NCBI GenBank assembly: GCA_029204225.1 | Contig: CM055105.1 | Location: 10,680,551 to 10,744,550 of the forward strand | Reading direction: 5' to 3' | DNA: 64,000 bases | Source of the DNA: Diphasiastrum complanatum | Taxonomy: Eukaryota > Streptophyta > Lycopodiopsida > Lycopodiales > Lycopodiaceae | Shown: one piece after another, positions 1 through 11,989 of the stretch | Layout of the letters: the number at the start of each line of letters is the position of its first letter | Position numbering within the stretch: position 1 is the stretch's first letter | Translations under genes and position numbers: made by a program | Notes under the pieces: model-generated | The model's input: the letters and a program-made list of their open reading frames with translations, nothing else | Told to the model about the DNA's origin: nothing | The model's database searches: none

Positions 1-746
1 ATCTACCAAATGATCTATGGCTAGAGCATAATCTAGAATGCTACACATCAAAGCTAAATTAATTTCTCATACATAGGGAATGTGCACAAGCAAGATCATG
101 TATGAAGAAGACACAAAATCCAAGTTAGAGAGAGAATACCAAATTTGACATTATGAGATTACAAAAGCTTGTTTATCATTAGAAATGAATGAGAATCATA
201 TGTACATATATAGGAGAGCCAAAATTCATGGTACTACTAGCATTCAAATTCAAATTGGTTCATTGAATTGCCTCCATATTTTGGAACTTAGATTAGAATT
301 GGCTGTTATAAATAGGTGCAAACTTGAGTTTGTAAAACATGTTCTCTCTTCATGTCAATAAAAGCAGGTTGGTTCTCTTATGGAATGGATGTGGAATGTC
401 CTTGCTCTCTATCTCTTTTCCTCCATCTGTCATGCTTCTTGTGGTTGCTAATTGTTGGATTTGATAATTGTTGGATTTGCCAATGCTTATCCTTTTTGTG
501 AGAGAGAAAGGGAGAGAGAGAAGAGTAAGCTATCATCTTTGTGAATTTAGTGTTAATGGTTGTAGGGTTAATTGATAGTGTCAATGGATCTTAGTGTTAA
601 TTTTAGATCATCAATGCATGGTGGATTTTGATCTATGCTATCGCTCTCATGGGATCGAACCTCCATGTGACATCTAATCTCATCTCCTTGATGCTTGTGT
701 GCTTGGATCTTGGGTTGAGGCTAGGGTAGAAAATAGCCCCACAACA
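1..746 (+). mobile_element. Partial Ty3/gypsy LTR (5' LTR, left end outside window)
   Basis: The stretch ends in CA at about 746, four bases before a tRNA-Asp-type primer binding site, which is what the 3' border of a 5' LTR should look like. A TATA-like motif (TTATAAATAGG, about 307-317) and an AATAAA polyadenylation signal near 357 sit in the right order for U3-R-U5. The start of the LTR is not seen, so it either begins before the window or is too diverged to place. No coding sequence is visible in it. Confidence 0.6.
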
Positions 747-750
747 ATTT

Positions 751-768
751 TGGTGCCGTTGCCGGGGA
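751..768 (+). other. Primer binding site, tRNA-Asp type
   Basis: TGGTGCCGTTGCCGGGG matches the complement of the 3' end of plant tRNA-Asp except for one T in place of C. This site is characteristic of Athila-like and several other Ty3/gypsy elements and primes minus-strand DNA synthesis. It fixes the orientation of the flanking LTR as plus and predicts gag downstream, where a gag-like remnant is found. Confidence 0.75.
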
Positions 769-1692
769 GCTACGCCAATTTATCAGTTTGCAGCATGTTT
801 GGATAGATGTTAGCTTGCATTAGACATCTTGTTTTGGCATAAGTAGGGTTAAAATTGCATTTAAAAAACATAAAAAAAAACACCAAAAAACCATCAAAAT
901 TTTAAAAAATACAAAAAACAAACCTTCGTCTGATTCATTGTGCATAGGCGTGATTTAGATATATCTACTGTTAGTTCAGCAAAGAATAACACCAAAAATA
1001 GAAGGCAAGATGACTATTCATCTATTTGCTGATAATCTTTTGTGAAAAATTAACAACGTTTTATAAAAATATCAATTCTATGAAGAAAACCTTCGTCTAG
1101 ACCTTCGTGAGAGTCTGTGTCATTCCTACTAACTATTTTTTATAATCAATGAGCTAAGCAAACATTTTTGTCAAGGCCATTTGTCATATTGACCTATTTT
1201 TGTCAAAAAGGAGTCTTTCTGCAAAAATAATAGTATCACTCTTGTAACCTCCGCCGAAACCTTTGTTGACTTTTCTGAGGATTCTAAATATAGTAAATCA
1301 CCATCTGAGAGTTCGGCGAAGATAAAAATTATCAAGATCTCGCAAAAAGTCAATTTTAATCCTCGCCTAGTTGGAAAAATTGATTGTTCGCCTACAAAAA
1401 CCTTTTCCAGTTCTACCCTAGTTTCATCTAAGTTAGATTTATTGTCTGAGAATTCGGCGAAGGTTATTTTATTCACATTTGTTAGAAATAGCCAGATCAA
1501 TGACTTGTACACCAAAATAATAGTAAAGTCGAGGCTACTTTCGCCCAAGAAACCTTCACTTATTTTATTTTTAGCCTCTATCAAATTTTTGAGTCATTTT
1601 GTTATATTCTAGTAGTGGTCTTTTTCTAAGAAATCAAAAATCTGATTATTGTCAAGTGATATAAGCTTTACAAATTTGATCTGAGATATGAT

Positions 1693-2001
1693 TTGATTGA
1701 AAATCTAGATTTAATTTCATTGTCAATCATAATTTGCAATTATGCTAGAGGAGGAGCTTCGATGGACGTTCCACCAGTGATTGTTAGAAGGTCACTTCGG
1801 TTAGAGATTCCAAAGTATAATGGGTTATTTTATCATGTTAGATTCTCAAAATCTATTCTGAATCATGTCAAGTATATGGCGAAGTTTTTCCATAGGATAA
1901 ACTCAGGCTATTTTCGATGGCCTTAACTAGAGCTGCACAAGATTGGTTCTATAATCAAGATGAAATAGAGCATGTAGATTGGAAAGTAGTAAAGCAAGCC
2001 C
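1693..2001 (+). pseudogene. Ty3/gypsy gag remnant
   Basis: A broken reading frame contains LTRAAQDWFYN, the pattern of plant gypsy gag proteins where a hydrophobic segment is followed by A-x-x-W-F/Y. It lies about 0.9 kb downstream of the primer binding site, where gag is expected. It is frameshifted near 1920 and stops abruptly near 2000, where the sequence changes into the reverse transcriptase of a different (Copia) superfamily. It is a non-functional fossil, and the assignment rests on this short motif plus position. Confidence 0.5.
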
Positions 2002-2975
2002 TCGTCATGATTTCTAGCTGCTCTTTATGTTGATGACTTGATTATTACGAAAAATAATCAAGTGATGTTAGATATGATCAAGAATGATCTCATGGAACAA
2101 TTTGAGATGACAGATCTCAACCTAATGCATTATTGCCTTGGAGTAGAGGTGTGGCAAAAAGGACATGAGGTGGGTCTAACACAGGTGAAGTATGTCAGAG
2201 AGTTGATGCACAGGTTCAGGCTACAGGATTGCAAGCCAGTGAACACTCCTACTGAGCTTGGTAAAATGCTCTCTAAGCTTGACGAATCATAGCCATTTGA
2301 TGCTACGTTGTATAGGCAATTAGTAGAGAGCTTAATTTACCTTACCACGATTAGATCAGATATATGCTATGATGTTGGTATTGTAAGTCAGTTTATGTAG
2401 CACCTATGGAAATGCATTAGAAATCAGTCAAATACATTTTGGGATATGTCAAAGGCACTTCCGATTATGGCTTGGTGTACAGGAAGCATGAGGATTTACC
2501 TGAGTTATGTGGCTATGTGGATGCGGATTGCAGAGGTGACTATGATGATCATAGATCCACCACAAGGTATGTATTCCAGCTTTGTGGCAGTTGCTTTTTC
2601 TGGTCTTGTAAGAAGCAAAGTATAGTTGTTCTATCCACAACAGAAGCAAAGTATAAGACAATGTGTAGTGCAGCACTGGAAGCCATATGATTGAGGCAAA
2701 TCTTGGATGAGGTTGGCATGAAATAGGAAAATCCTATGATTATACATAGTGATAGTCAAAGTGACATTCAACTGGCAAAGAGTGCGGTGTTTTATGCGAG
2801 AATCAAACACATCGAGATTCAGTATCACTTTATACGTGAGAGGCTGCTGAGTCGAGAAATTAATGTTGTTCATTGTAGTACGGATAAACAACTAGCTGAC
2901 ATTTTCACTAAGCCACTCATTGGAGAAAAGTTTGATAAGTTTAGATCAAAGCTTTCTGTACTTAAAGCTTGTTAA
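2002..2975 (+). pseudogene. Copia reverse transcriptase C-terminus and RNase H
   Basis: Ty1/Copia pol fragment. The first residues carry the RT active site LYVDDLIIT (about 2014-2040), followed by the LMEQFEMTDL and HYCLGVEV blocks, then RNase H with YVDADCRGDYDDHRST, the LSTTEAKYKTM segment and the terminal KHIEIQYHFIRERL / ADIFTKPL motif near 2800-2920. Stops interrupt the frame at 2290 and 2398, the frame shifts near 2440, and a further TGA lies near 2688. Several lesions fit C-to-T or G-to-A changes (TAG for CAG/CAA, TGA for TGG), as expected of a methylated old copy. The upstream part (gag, protease, integrase) is absent because the fragment is fused directly to gypsy sequence. Confidence 0.9.
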
Positions 2976-4385
2976 CTTTGATGTTCTATATATGGATGTA
3001 TAAAAAGTAGATTCTACTTTTAGAGAGAGAATTAGAACTAAAATACTACTATGTTACTGTATTGTGGTCCTATCAGTGGATAAGGATTAGTTGGCCTCGC
3101 CACGAAGTGAGTCAACAGGACACATGTCCCGTCAACGGCAACCTGGGCCATGCATGGGTTGCCATAGTGAAAAACCACATGTACAATGTATTTTGGTCTT
3201 GAGAAATACAGTTCCTACGTGAGCTTGGAGAGGAGAGTGCTTTCTGTCTATGTTATTGTGTTACATGATCTATAATCCTGTTTAGAGCAAATTCTAAGTG
3301 AATGTGCTAATTAGTTTTAGTGGGATTGTTCACAGTGTATTAGGGGTTCCGTTGCCATAAGTAGGACCAGGTAGTAAGGGACCAAACACCCCCCTAACAC
3401 CAAGGCGTCAACTTAAGTTAGAAACTTGAAAGATTCTAAGTTATCTTAAGTTCTATGTTTAGAGACTTAAACTTTCTAACTTAGAAGTTGTGAAGGCTTA
3501 GAATGGCAAGTTAGAAATCTAATCCCATAAGTTAGTGGAAACTTACAAAAGGCCCTTCTTGCTATAAGAAGAGAGGCATTTCTCTTGTAAATAACACTTT
3601 GAGATTATGACAAATTGCCTTGTGATTATCTTGTTATTTCATTATATTCCCTTTGGAAGGTGCATAGCTCTAGGAAGGTGATAGGGCCTCCTCTTGCCTC
3701 CACCGAGTGGATGCAAGACACACTAAAAAATGCAAAAGCTAGGGGACAAATCATATATGACATGGAATGGGAATTCGCTAGAGGATGTGATTGGAAGATA
3801 AGTTTCTTTAATTAATTTTTATCATTTGGCATGTTACATAGGTCTAGTAAAATCATTATAAGACTTTTAGCATGATTGCTTATTGTACGATTTGTGATAA
3901 ATGTTGCATGATAGTCTCGAACGTATAGTGCTATGTGGGCATATGGTCGCCATCATCGTGTTGAACAAATCGACGTGAAATGATGTGTGAAAGATTTCAG
4001 ATCCTTAAGATCCAATCTACTTGAATGATCTTTGGTTAGAAAGAGAAATACACTACCAATTTCACCAATGTAGAAAAATCAGCATCTACACACAATTTGA
4101 GATGCAAACACTAATAGAACTTGATCAAACTTGAATGAAATGATTATGTATTATTGTTGTCCGTACAAAACCAGCAAGCTACTGTATTTCACATGTGTGG
4201 ATCCAAAAATAGCAAATATAGATCATTCTACACATAGAATTGCAAGCAATCACCAAGATAGTGCACCAATGGATAGTAGAACCCAAGAGAACCATGTATA
4301 AGCATGAAATGAGATAGAGAAGAGAGAAGATGACTCTCTCCATGAGTTACATCCTTTTATTTGGCCACTTGGCTTTCCCACGAAA
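2976..4385. other. Non-coding, retroelement-flank DNA
   Basis: No gene recognised. The part just after the RNase H stop should be the 3' untranslated region and LTR of the Copia fragment. 3,390-3,600 is rich in repeats of the word AACTTAGAA and ends in a TATA-like, GA-rich stretch that resembles the end of another LTR. A 66-codon open frame at 3,615-3,815 has no similarity I recognise. Confidence 0.4.
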
Positions 4386-5390
4386 ATGCTAACCCTACCA
4401 ATTTTGGGTCTAGATTCAATGTACCCACTTATTCAAATTGAATCTACTCAAACTCGCATTCTATCTTTCCCACACTTTCAAAAAGTGTTTATTCAAATGA
4501 AATTTAGACTAATGAACTTTGAAAAGTCAATCTCTAAGTCTAAAACAAGTTCTGGCCTCAATATGCCAAATATGGAAATATTGCAAAATGTGATGAAACT
4601 AGTTGAATCTTTCACACGATGCACATATGACTGTGGTGTTATGGCATCTTTTCACCAAGAAAGTCGAAGTAGTGCACAAGACCGAAATCCCATTTCTGGA
4701 GAGCTTGAGTATGTAGGCACAATTCAAGAAATATACAAAGTGCGTTTTGGTGAAATTGGTTCATATTTTTTGTTTGATGTGAAATGGTTTAGAATCAATT
4801 ACAGAGGATCAAATGCAACTGTGAAGAAAGACGTTAGTGGATTTTTTGCTATTGATTCAACCAAGACATTAAGCATGGATTTTTCAGACACATTGGTATT
4901 ATCTCGTCATTGCGAGCAAATATAATTCCATTGCCTTACAACTTATAATATTCTTAGTTTGTTGATCATATATCTTCGGTGGACGTTAGAATATTTTATT
5001 GTTTAACGAGCATATAATTTGTCAAATGTGTAGGTATTTTTTCATCCGGACCGATTAAACAATGATTGGTGGTATGTTTTTCAAATTAAGCCACGTTCAA
5101 AGCACATATTTGAAAATGCACATGTTGAGGACGAGATGGAGGATTTGAACTCCTTCAACGTAGGATCTAACGAGAATACAAAAATTATATTTTCAAACTT
5201 GTTAGATATTGAAGATTCTACAAATGAATTGGAGGACGTTAATGCAAATGAAGAAGATAGTACTGAATATTTTAGTGAAGACAATGAAGTAGTTGAGGCT
5301 GAATATTTTAGTGATGATGGAGTCCATCTAAGTGGAGATGAGTTGCAAGATATATTGACAGATGAGTTTGAATCTTATGATGATATTTAA
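4386..5390 (+). pseudogene. CACTA (En/Spm)-associated DUF4216 domain remnant
   Basis: The frame from about 4,600 reads YDCGVMASF, then SAQDRNPISGELEYVGTIQE, a hydrophobic strand with FDVKWF, and KKDVSGFFAID. After a gap with stops (about 4,926-5,032) it resumes as VFFHPDRL..DWWYVFQIKPR. This order (NSGV-like start, YxGxIxEI, F-x-C/V-x-W, KKD..G, then QVFY..DP..W.VV..KPR) is the signature of the DUF4216 region near the C-terminus of plant CACTA transposases. An acidic tail (5,136-5,390) follows, also common there. The gap ends in GTGTAG and could be an intron, but I cannot find a good donor, so a small insertion is equally possible. No TnpD/TnpA core or CACTA terminus is seen nearby. Confidence 0.6.
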
Positions 5391-6732
5391 TTGGATTAAA
5401 AATCGATTGTTTTGGTGCAACAATGTTTTTGTAGAATTGGTTGATCTTTGGGATGATCATAACATTGAGGTCAAATTTTGTTTTCAAAGGATGTATTTTT
5501 AATTATTTTTATTTTTTTTCCTTCAATTGAATCACTATAAATGATATCATATATATATCATACGTCAATTATTGCATCTTTTTCTTACATGTGTGAGCAC
5601 AACACATTTCTACATACACATTTTGGTTGTTATCACCTAACAATTTTCATCTTCTACATCCAATTGTAATAGAACAATTTCCAAGACTAATGTTTGAATT
5701 GATATCAAAAATTTAAACTATGCGAACATTAATAAATGTTTTTATGGACTTTATCTATGCTATTAAGGTCCTTTACATCATCCTTATAACATTAGCACTG
5801 ACACTTTGTCTTTATTGGCCCTCTATATATGGCAATCAACACATTGACTGAATGCATAGCCGATTCAACCAAAGGCTATATATATATGACTATATCGAGA
5901 TTGCATTGTTAATAGATTGATTAACTTTTTGAAATTATTGACCTCTAGGGATTGATCGGCCGGGAGGGAGTCGGCCGGAAATGAGGGTGTGGCAGAGCCA
6001 CGCGTGGTTTAGCCACGCTGACTTATTTTTGAAAAAATGTGGGACGACGACCCCAAATTTCCGGTTCTATGGTGTCGCCGGAAGTGTTTTCGTGGGAGAG
6101 CCACGCGTGGCTCTACCATGACCAGATTATCTCATTGAAATTGACTGAGGCATCGCGTGGCATGGCAAATTTCCGTGGCAAAAGTCATGTATCTGTTGTT
6201 GTGTTACCTTACATCTTTTTGTTATTCCACCATCTCACTATTCATCTCTTTTCAAACTCTGTACCGAGGCAGCTAACAGATCATTATAGTGTCTTGCGGA
6301 GACCAACTACCACCTACATTGGTTGGTCAATCAGAAAGAAAGTAGGCGAAGCTGCAAGAAAAGATAATAAAAAAAAAAAGAAAAAAAAAATCAAAGAGAT
6401 CCAACTGAAAAGGCCAATACAAAAGAAAAGATCGAGTAGTAGACGAAATCTTGGCCGAGTCTCAACAAATAACGAATCAAAGAAAAAGATGAAGATGATA
6501 GTGGACCTGCAGGATAAAGTGAGCTCCACACCAAGTAACTAGTAATCAAAGCTTGACACTACAAAGATCTAAAGCTGCAACTATAATATTGTCAATTCCT
6601 TCACCTTCCACCAAACCCTTCATCATGTTTCCCTACCTTCATCAGCCTATTTGTTCCAATCTGTTTTTACCACCAATTTCATAACCTCCTTGAAGACTGA
6701 TAACCCAAGGTTTGTGCAACCTACCAATTGAA
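5391..6732. other. Non-coding stretch with self-complementary words
   Basis: AT-rich DNA without a recognisable gene. Between about 5,945 and 6,190 the sequence is unusually GC-rich and repeats self-complementary words (AGCCACGCGTGGCT at 6,101, another at 5,997, CGGCCG at 5,957). The same kind of word recurs at 14.9-15.2 kb. A lysine-rich open frame at 6,039-6,542 runs through an A-rich tract and is probably chance. Confidence 0.4.
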
Positions 6733-7200
6733 GGTTCTACTCTTCTCGTCGAGACAAGAGTGTTGATGAGGCCGAGACTTCGACTAGAAGAAGAACTGAG
6801 GAAACACCCAGAAGCAGAAAGGAGAATACAAAGAGTGCCAAGTCAATTGATGAATATTTGGAAAGGCTTACGAGAAAATTGTCCGAGAAATCCAAAGAAA
6901 TGATCCAAAGGCAATTTTTTGAAGGGCAATATGTTCAGATAATCGAGAGCTGGTATACATACAAGCTTATACCAATAGTTATGGGACCTATTCCGTAGGA
7001 CATAAAAACGAGATTTTTATCACATTCGAAGCCATTGGAAAGGAGATAGGCTACGAGAAGTCTCTTGACAAAAAGAAAGCTGAAAAAGACAAACGAGAGA
7101 CACTCAATTACACAGGCTATCTTGACAAGCCATTGCAAATGTTAAAGTTGTTGCTGAGAAGCTTGACGATATCAGCAAATAAGTTCTTGGTTTTACACAG
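6733..7200 (+). other. Unrecognised charged coding remnant
   Basis: One frame is open from about 6,733 to 6,997 and encodes a strongly charged, probably helical segment with EYLERLTRKLSEKSKEMIQR, then FFEGQYVQIIESWYTYKL. A second frame then continues to about 7,200 with YSVGHKNEIFITFEAIGKEI and KKKAEKDKRETLNYTGYLDK, which suggests a frameshift near 6,985. There is no start codon in a convincing context and I do not recognise the family. It could be retroelement gag or a captured host fragment. Confidence 0.3.
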
Positions 7201-7777
7201 ACAATGCTGATCCATGGCTTTCCAAGAATCAAGCGTCAAAGCCGAGGCATTATAGTGGGACTTGCAACACTATAGGGGGAGGATAATGTTAGATGATGCC
7301 ATCACCCAAAAAGGGTTTCCAGTAGAGATGAAGTTGAGAGCCAAGTTTGAGAGCACGAGAATCATTAGTGCTAGGCTAAATGAATATTCTGTGAGCCCCA
7401 TGGTATTTTCCAAAAGATGGATTGCCATGTGGGAGCTAGCAATTTAGACTATCTCAACTTGAGTTATGTTTTTAATAAAGAGGCCTCCTATTATCAAGTA
7501 AGAGGTGGAACTCAAATCCTTATAGATTGGGGTTCACTATGAGAGGTGGAATCCATATTATGTTACAATTGGGTTCACCAACTCGTGGGTATAGATAGAG
7601 GCCTCTTTCATGAGTATCATAGCATGTGTTATGTACTGAAATGCTATTGCTCCTTGAATTGAAGATTCTACTACTTGCATTTCCTTACATTCTCCATCTT
7701 CATGCATATAGTTTGGGTACTGATGTATGAATGTGTTTGTTGCTGTTAATTCTCTCATAAGGATTAGTTATCGGCTC

Positions 7778-7990
7778 CTTGAGAAGTTCTTGTTACAACT
7801 GTTGAGTGACAGTTGTAATAAGCACTTTGTAGGATTCCCTTTTGTGTTAGCATCAAGTAGATGTGTAGGACTTCGAGATTGATCTACTAGTCCACTGATT
7901 TTTTATGTTTCTCGGTTTCTGGCTCCCCAAGGAGTTCTTCTTATGACTATTGAGTGACAGTTGTAGGAAACACTTTGTAGGTTCTGTGAT
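7778..7990. repeat. Diverged tandem duplication, period about 142 bp
   Basis: Two segments starting near 7,780 and 7,920 share GAGTTCTT-like and TTGAGTGACAGTTGTA words followed by CACTTTGTAGG, about 142 bp apart. The 7,200-9,090 interval otherwise holds no gene I recognise. Similar short repeats built on TAGACAGAATCTGTGC/GCAAACAAAAACGCT occur at 8,280-8,430. Confidence 0.5.
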
Positions 7991-8782
7991 TTCAGTTTTA
8001 AAGAGGTTGTGTTGATTCTGTGATTCTAGTAAGAGTAATTTTAATTTAATTCTCTGTTTCTTGAGTAGAATAGTTTAGGAATAATCTCCAAATTGTAAGA
8101 ATAATGAAAGAACTGAAGCAATCTGTAGAATGTAGGAATTCAAGTTCCTGACAGATCCTATATCCAAGATGAGCATTCATTGTTAATCAAGGATCGAGAT
8201 CAGGTCGTAGGTGTGCCATTGACAAGTGGGACACACTACCAATATACTACAAACAGACTCGTGTAGATGACACTCATGTTTGAGTCGTGGATAGACAGAA
8301 TCTGTGCAGACAGAAACGTTGCTAACAATGAGAGAATCCGTGACTGAGCTGCTACCAAGTAGAATCGTTGATAGACAAAATTTGTAGCAAACAAAAACGC
8401 TACTATTTGAGCAGTAGAATCGATGCAAATAAGAGAAATATTCTTGCGCAAACATTGTATAGCTCTCTTTTACCTTCACCCTTCCCACCGAGCTCATACC
8501 TTAAGCTTGCAATAAAGAATCTCAACCCAAAAACCAATCAAGAAACCAAGAAACTAGTAGGAATCCAGCCAAACAAAACCCCAAAACATGCAATAAATCA
8601 AGAACTAAAGAGTTATTTACAGCAAAGAAATGCCAATAAAAGAAAGAAGACACAGCAGATCAAAGCTTATCTACAACATTTACATTTCCAAACAAGAACA
8701 CAAAGAAGCAAATCCTAACCTACCTTGAAACATCAAAACATCATCCATATATATGCTAAATCAGCCATCTACATTAACCACC

Positions 8783-8784
<2 letters not shown>

Positions 8785-8837
<53 letters not shown>
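8785..8837. repeat. (GA)n microsatellite
   Basis: Uninterrupted GA dinucleotide tract of about 52 bp, followed by a further imperfect GA-rich stretch to about 8,930. Confidence 0.95.
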
Positions 8838-8842
<5 letters not shown>

Positions 8843-9089
8843 ATCTTCCAAGAAGAGGAGGGAGAGAGAGATCAAGAACCAAGAAGTAGAGAGGGGAAGA
8901 GATGTGGAGAAGAGGGGAGGAGAGGAGACACAGAGGAATGGCACCAAAGTTGAGTAGAGTTTCCTCTATTCAAAATAGTATATCAAAATGGTGTACAATA
9001 GGCATCTTTTTACCTTTGGGGTGGCCCTTGTCCCTTGCTTCCTACTGGCTACTTGCAAGGAGGTGGGATTGAAATCCACACCCTTCACA

Positions 9090-9454
9090 AGAAACACAAA
9101 CTAATATATGGTGTACAAAGAAGCACACCCCACCTAGAGCTGCTTATTTTCAGACTTATTCTCAATTACTCAGAGACAACTTAGAGTGCACGGTTTCTAT
9201 CCGCTATTGTCTTATTGCGTTCAGGATATGTCAGAATGCATGCATCTCTGTATTGCTCTTGTAACTGATAGAAATTGTTTGAGAATTCAATAGTTTATGT
9301 TTGGCTACGTAATCACTTAGTATCTAGTGAAAGTTAGTTGCTAAAGATTGGACGTGATTTCCATCACTACTGCTTTGTTCAATTTTGGATAGGCGTAGTC
9401 ATGCATTGGAAGTAGGAAGTTTCCGTTGTTACATTATCTATCTTGTTTTCGACA
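9090..9454 (+). mobile_element. Copia 5' LTR (3' part)
   Basis: The segment ends in CA directly before a Copia-type primer binding site, so it is the 3' part of a 5' LTR. It shares scattered blocks, including ATGTTTGGCTACGTAATC near 9,297 and a GTGATTTCCATCACTA-like block near 9,350, with 12.0-12.54 kb. That suggests two LTRs of the same or a sister family. The left border is not clear. Confidence 0.55.
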
Positions 9455-9467
9455 TGGTATTAGAGCC
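9455..9467 (+). other. Primer binding site, initiator tRNA-Met type
   Basis: TGGTATTAGAGCC differs by one base from the usual TGGTATCAGAGC, the complement of the 3' end of initiator tRNA-Met used by most plant Copia elements. It orients the element plus. Confidence 0.8.
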
Positions 9468-9789
9468 TACCTATATGGTATCAGACCATTCTAATCTGGT
9501 ACCAGAGTAATACCTACATGATATCATAGAATATTATCATAGTATCAGTGCTAGATCACTACTTCCTTTATCTGAACCGTCATGGTATCATACTTGTGAT
9601 CTCTATCAAGGCCTCATACTATCACGATATCAGAGAGAAAGCTCTAATACTTGATATTTTTCATGATATCAAATTGATATCATACTCTTCAGTTTCTTTT
9701 AACCTTTCAGAGTTAGAGAATTATTTTCTATTGTTGGCACTACTATATCTTAGTGTCATCGATACAATCGAAAGACTAAGTTTTAGATG

Positions 9790-10219
9790 GATTCTCAAAG
9801 TAAAGCTAGTCTTATCACAGACAAACTAAATGGATTGAATTATCATTTGTAAAAATTTAAGATGAAGACCTTGCTGATAGCCAATGAGTTACGGGATGTT
9901 GTTACAAGTAAAGAACTAAAGCCTGAAGACGACACATAAGACTCAAAATGGAAATCGAAGGATGGTAAAGCTTTCGTGCTCATCATCCTCAATATATCAT
10001 ATACTCAAATTGGACACATAGTTGAAGCCAAAACTTCAAAAGAAGTTTGGGACATCCTGAACTCACTATATGACGTGAGGGACGTAACTACAAAGTTACA
10101 TCTACGAAGGAAATTCTTCACATTCAAGATGTCTAATGGTGATTCTCTTTAGAGTCACATTAACCAGTTTATGTTAAATTTACACAAGCTAGTTTGCACA
10201 ATTACCACTTGTAAATGAC
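9790..10219 (+). pseudogene. Copia gag remnant 1
   Basis: A frame beginning ATG at 9,790 reads as a plant Copia gag (UBN2-type) N-terminus: LNGLNYHL, KFKMKTLLIANELRDVV, then KAFVLIILNIS and SKEVWDILNSLYDVRDVTTK, LRRKFFTFKMSNGDSL. In-frame stops at about 9,850, 9,939 and 10,151 disable it, and it is cut off near 10,220. It lies 335 bp after the primer binding site, as expected for Copia. The capsid is incomplete and there is no protease or pol behind it. Confidence 0.75.
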
Positions 10220-10520
10220 TTTGAGGCCATGTTGTGGGATGTCACACATGCCAAAAGCATAGGATACCTTATTCTAAATCAAATCATTAACCTAGCTTTG
10301 GAATGGTACCTTTGGGATATAGATCCATTTTTTATGCAAATTCAAGCTAGTTTCCATTCTTGTTGACATTCATAGATTTGATTTGGCTTAAGATCAGGTA
10401 GGATCTTATTGAGAGGTCAAGTCTTGAGCTTTCTCAAGTCCCTAGGTAGTGGGATAGCTAGTCTTTCAATCATTTCTATTTTGCATCTATTCTTGTGATC
10501 AAGATCTTGTTTAAAGATAG
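10220..10520. other. Junction between two Copia remnants
   Basis: No open frame of note. The segment probably contains the insertion border and the 5' leader of the second Copia element, whose gag starts at 10,521. No primer binding site is visible. Confidence 0.35.
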
Positions 10521-11319
10521 ATGGCTTCAATGAATGCATATCTTTTGGATTCACATGATAGATTGAATGCTTCTAATTATTCAATTTGGAAGCTAAGAAT
10601 GGAGTCAATTCTTATTTTACAAGATCTAATGGATATAGTGAGTGATGAAGAAGATGAGCCCATTCACCCTCAAGAAGCTACAAAATACAAAAGGAGGTGC
10701 AAGGTTGCTCTCCAATGTATTAAAATGAATGTAGCTAATGAGCTTCTTAAGGAGGTAGGTGCTTGCACCTCGGCCCAAGAAGCATGGAAAACTCTTCAAA
10801 AGATATATAAATCCAAGAAAACTTCAAGGTTGCTATCCTTGAAGAATCAAATCCTTCAATTTTTTCAAGCTAAAGGAGAGAGTGGACATTCATATGTTTT
10901 GAGAGTTAAGGACTTAAACAAGGAGCTTGCTTACATAGGAGATTCCATTAAGAAGAGTGAACTTGTTCAACTAATCTTGAATGGTTTGAGTGTGGATTTT
11001 GCTAACCTAGTGCAAGGCTATGCAATTATGGGTAAGTTGCCCTCACTTGAAGATCTCCAAGGAGTCCTCATGGCCGAGGAGAGTAGGAGAACTCACATCA
11101 ATTCAAGAATGGAGAAGATCTCCCTCAATGATGGAGATGACCAAGATCAAGAGCAAATCCAAAGGCAAGGGTGTTGCATTCAAGAAGAATCAAGTCAAAG
11201 GTGAAGATCAAGAAGAATCTTCAAGTCCAAGCTTGAGCAAGCCAAAGAAGGATAAGTCGAAGATCAAATGCTACTTTTGTGGCAAGATGGGGCACTATGC
11301 CTATACATCAGAACAATAG
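10521..11319 (+). pseudogene. Copia gag remnant 2 with damaged zinc knuckle
   Basis: ATG at 10,521 opens 227 codons of a Copia gag protein: LNASNYSIWKLRMESIL (DUF4219-like start), ALQCIKMNVANELLKEVG, SAQEAWKTLQKIYKSKK, LLSLKNQILQFFQAKGESG, then LVQLILNGL and PSLEDLQGVLMAEESRR. A frameshift lies near 11,150. In the next frame the lysine-rich linker and a CCHC zinc knuckle continue to 11,319. That knuckle reads CYFCGKMGHYAYTS, so the fourth ligand Cys is Ser. It is a separate family from the gag at 9,790 and belongs with the short fragment at 25.4 kb. Confidence 0.85.
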
Positions 11320-11989
11320 TGCTTTTGCTTGTAGGAACTCAAATTTGGGAGAAGAATTCGAACTCGCTGACAAACAAGCCATCTATGGATCAGAAGTGGA
11401 TCAAATCAAGCCTGATTTGCTCCAGCTAAGCCCTGTATGGATAGAGAGCTCACACGTGTGAAATCATCCCTCTTTGTTTGAGTAAGCACTCGGTGTTAAT
11501 GCACACAACAGATTTTGTGCATTACTCAGTTTGAAGATCAAGGCATTCACGGATCCAGATTAAGGGAAGGTATTGGATTTACTCCTTCGACTTTCCTAAA
11601 TCCCATTTTTAATCTGCCTCCATTCATGCTGCATATTTACTAATGTTGTCATGCAAATTCGCACAGACAAAGAAAGGGCGAATGAATCGCGACACTGTGT
11701 TCTTATATAGTGTATGGTGACAGGCAAAAAGGTGACACTATCTTACTGAATGCCAAAGGTGCCCTAAAAGGAAAGGCACCCTATAAATCTAATCCTAAGA
11801 CTACTCGTAAGAAGTGACCCACTTTTCGCATCATCACCAACGTTCACCTCAGTACTGACTGACGTTGCACCCTTCTCATGCTCACCCCATGCAGCTGCGC
11901 TAACAAAATTGGACAACTACTACAGTCACCCACGATCTTTTACAGACAGCACATCCACTCTGTACTTTCACATCCGCACACCTGTAATA

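Noticed and set aside
6039-6542. Lysine-rich 167-codon ORF
   Set aside because: It crosses an A-rich tract and a palindromic word region and has no domain, so it is likely chance.
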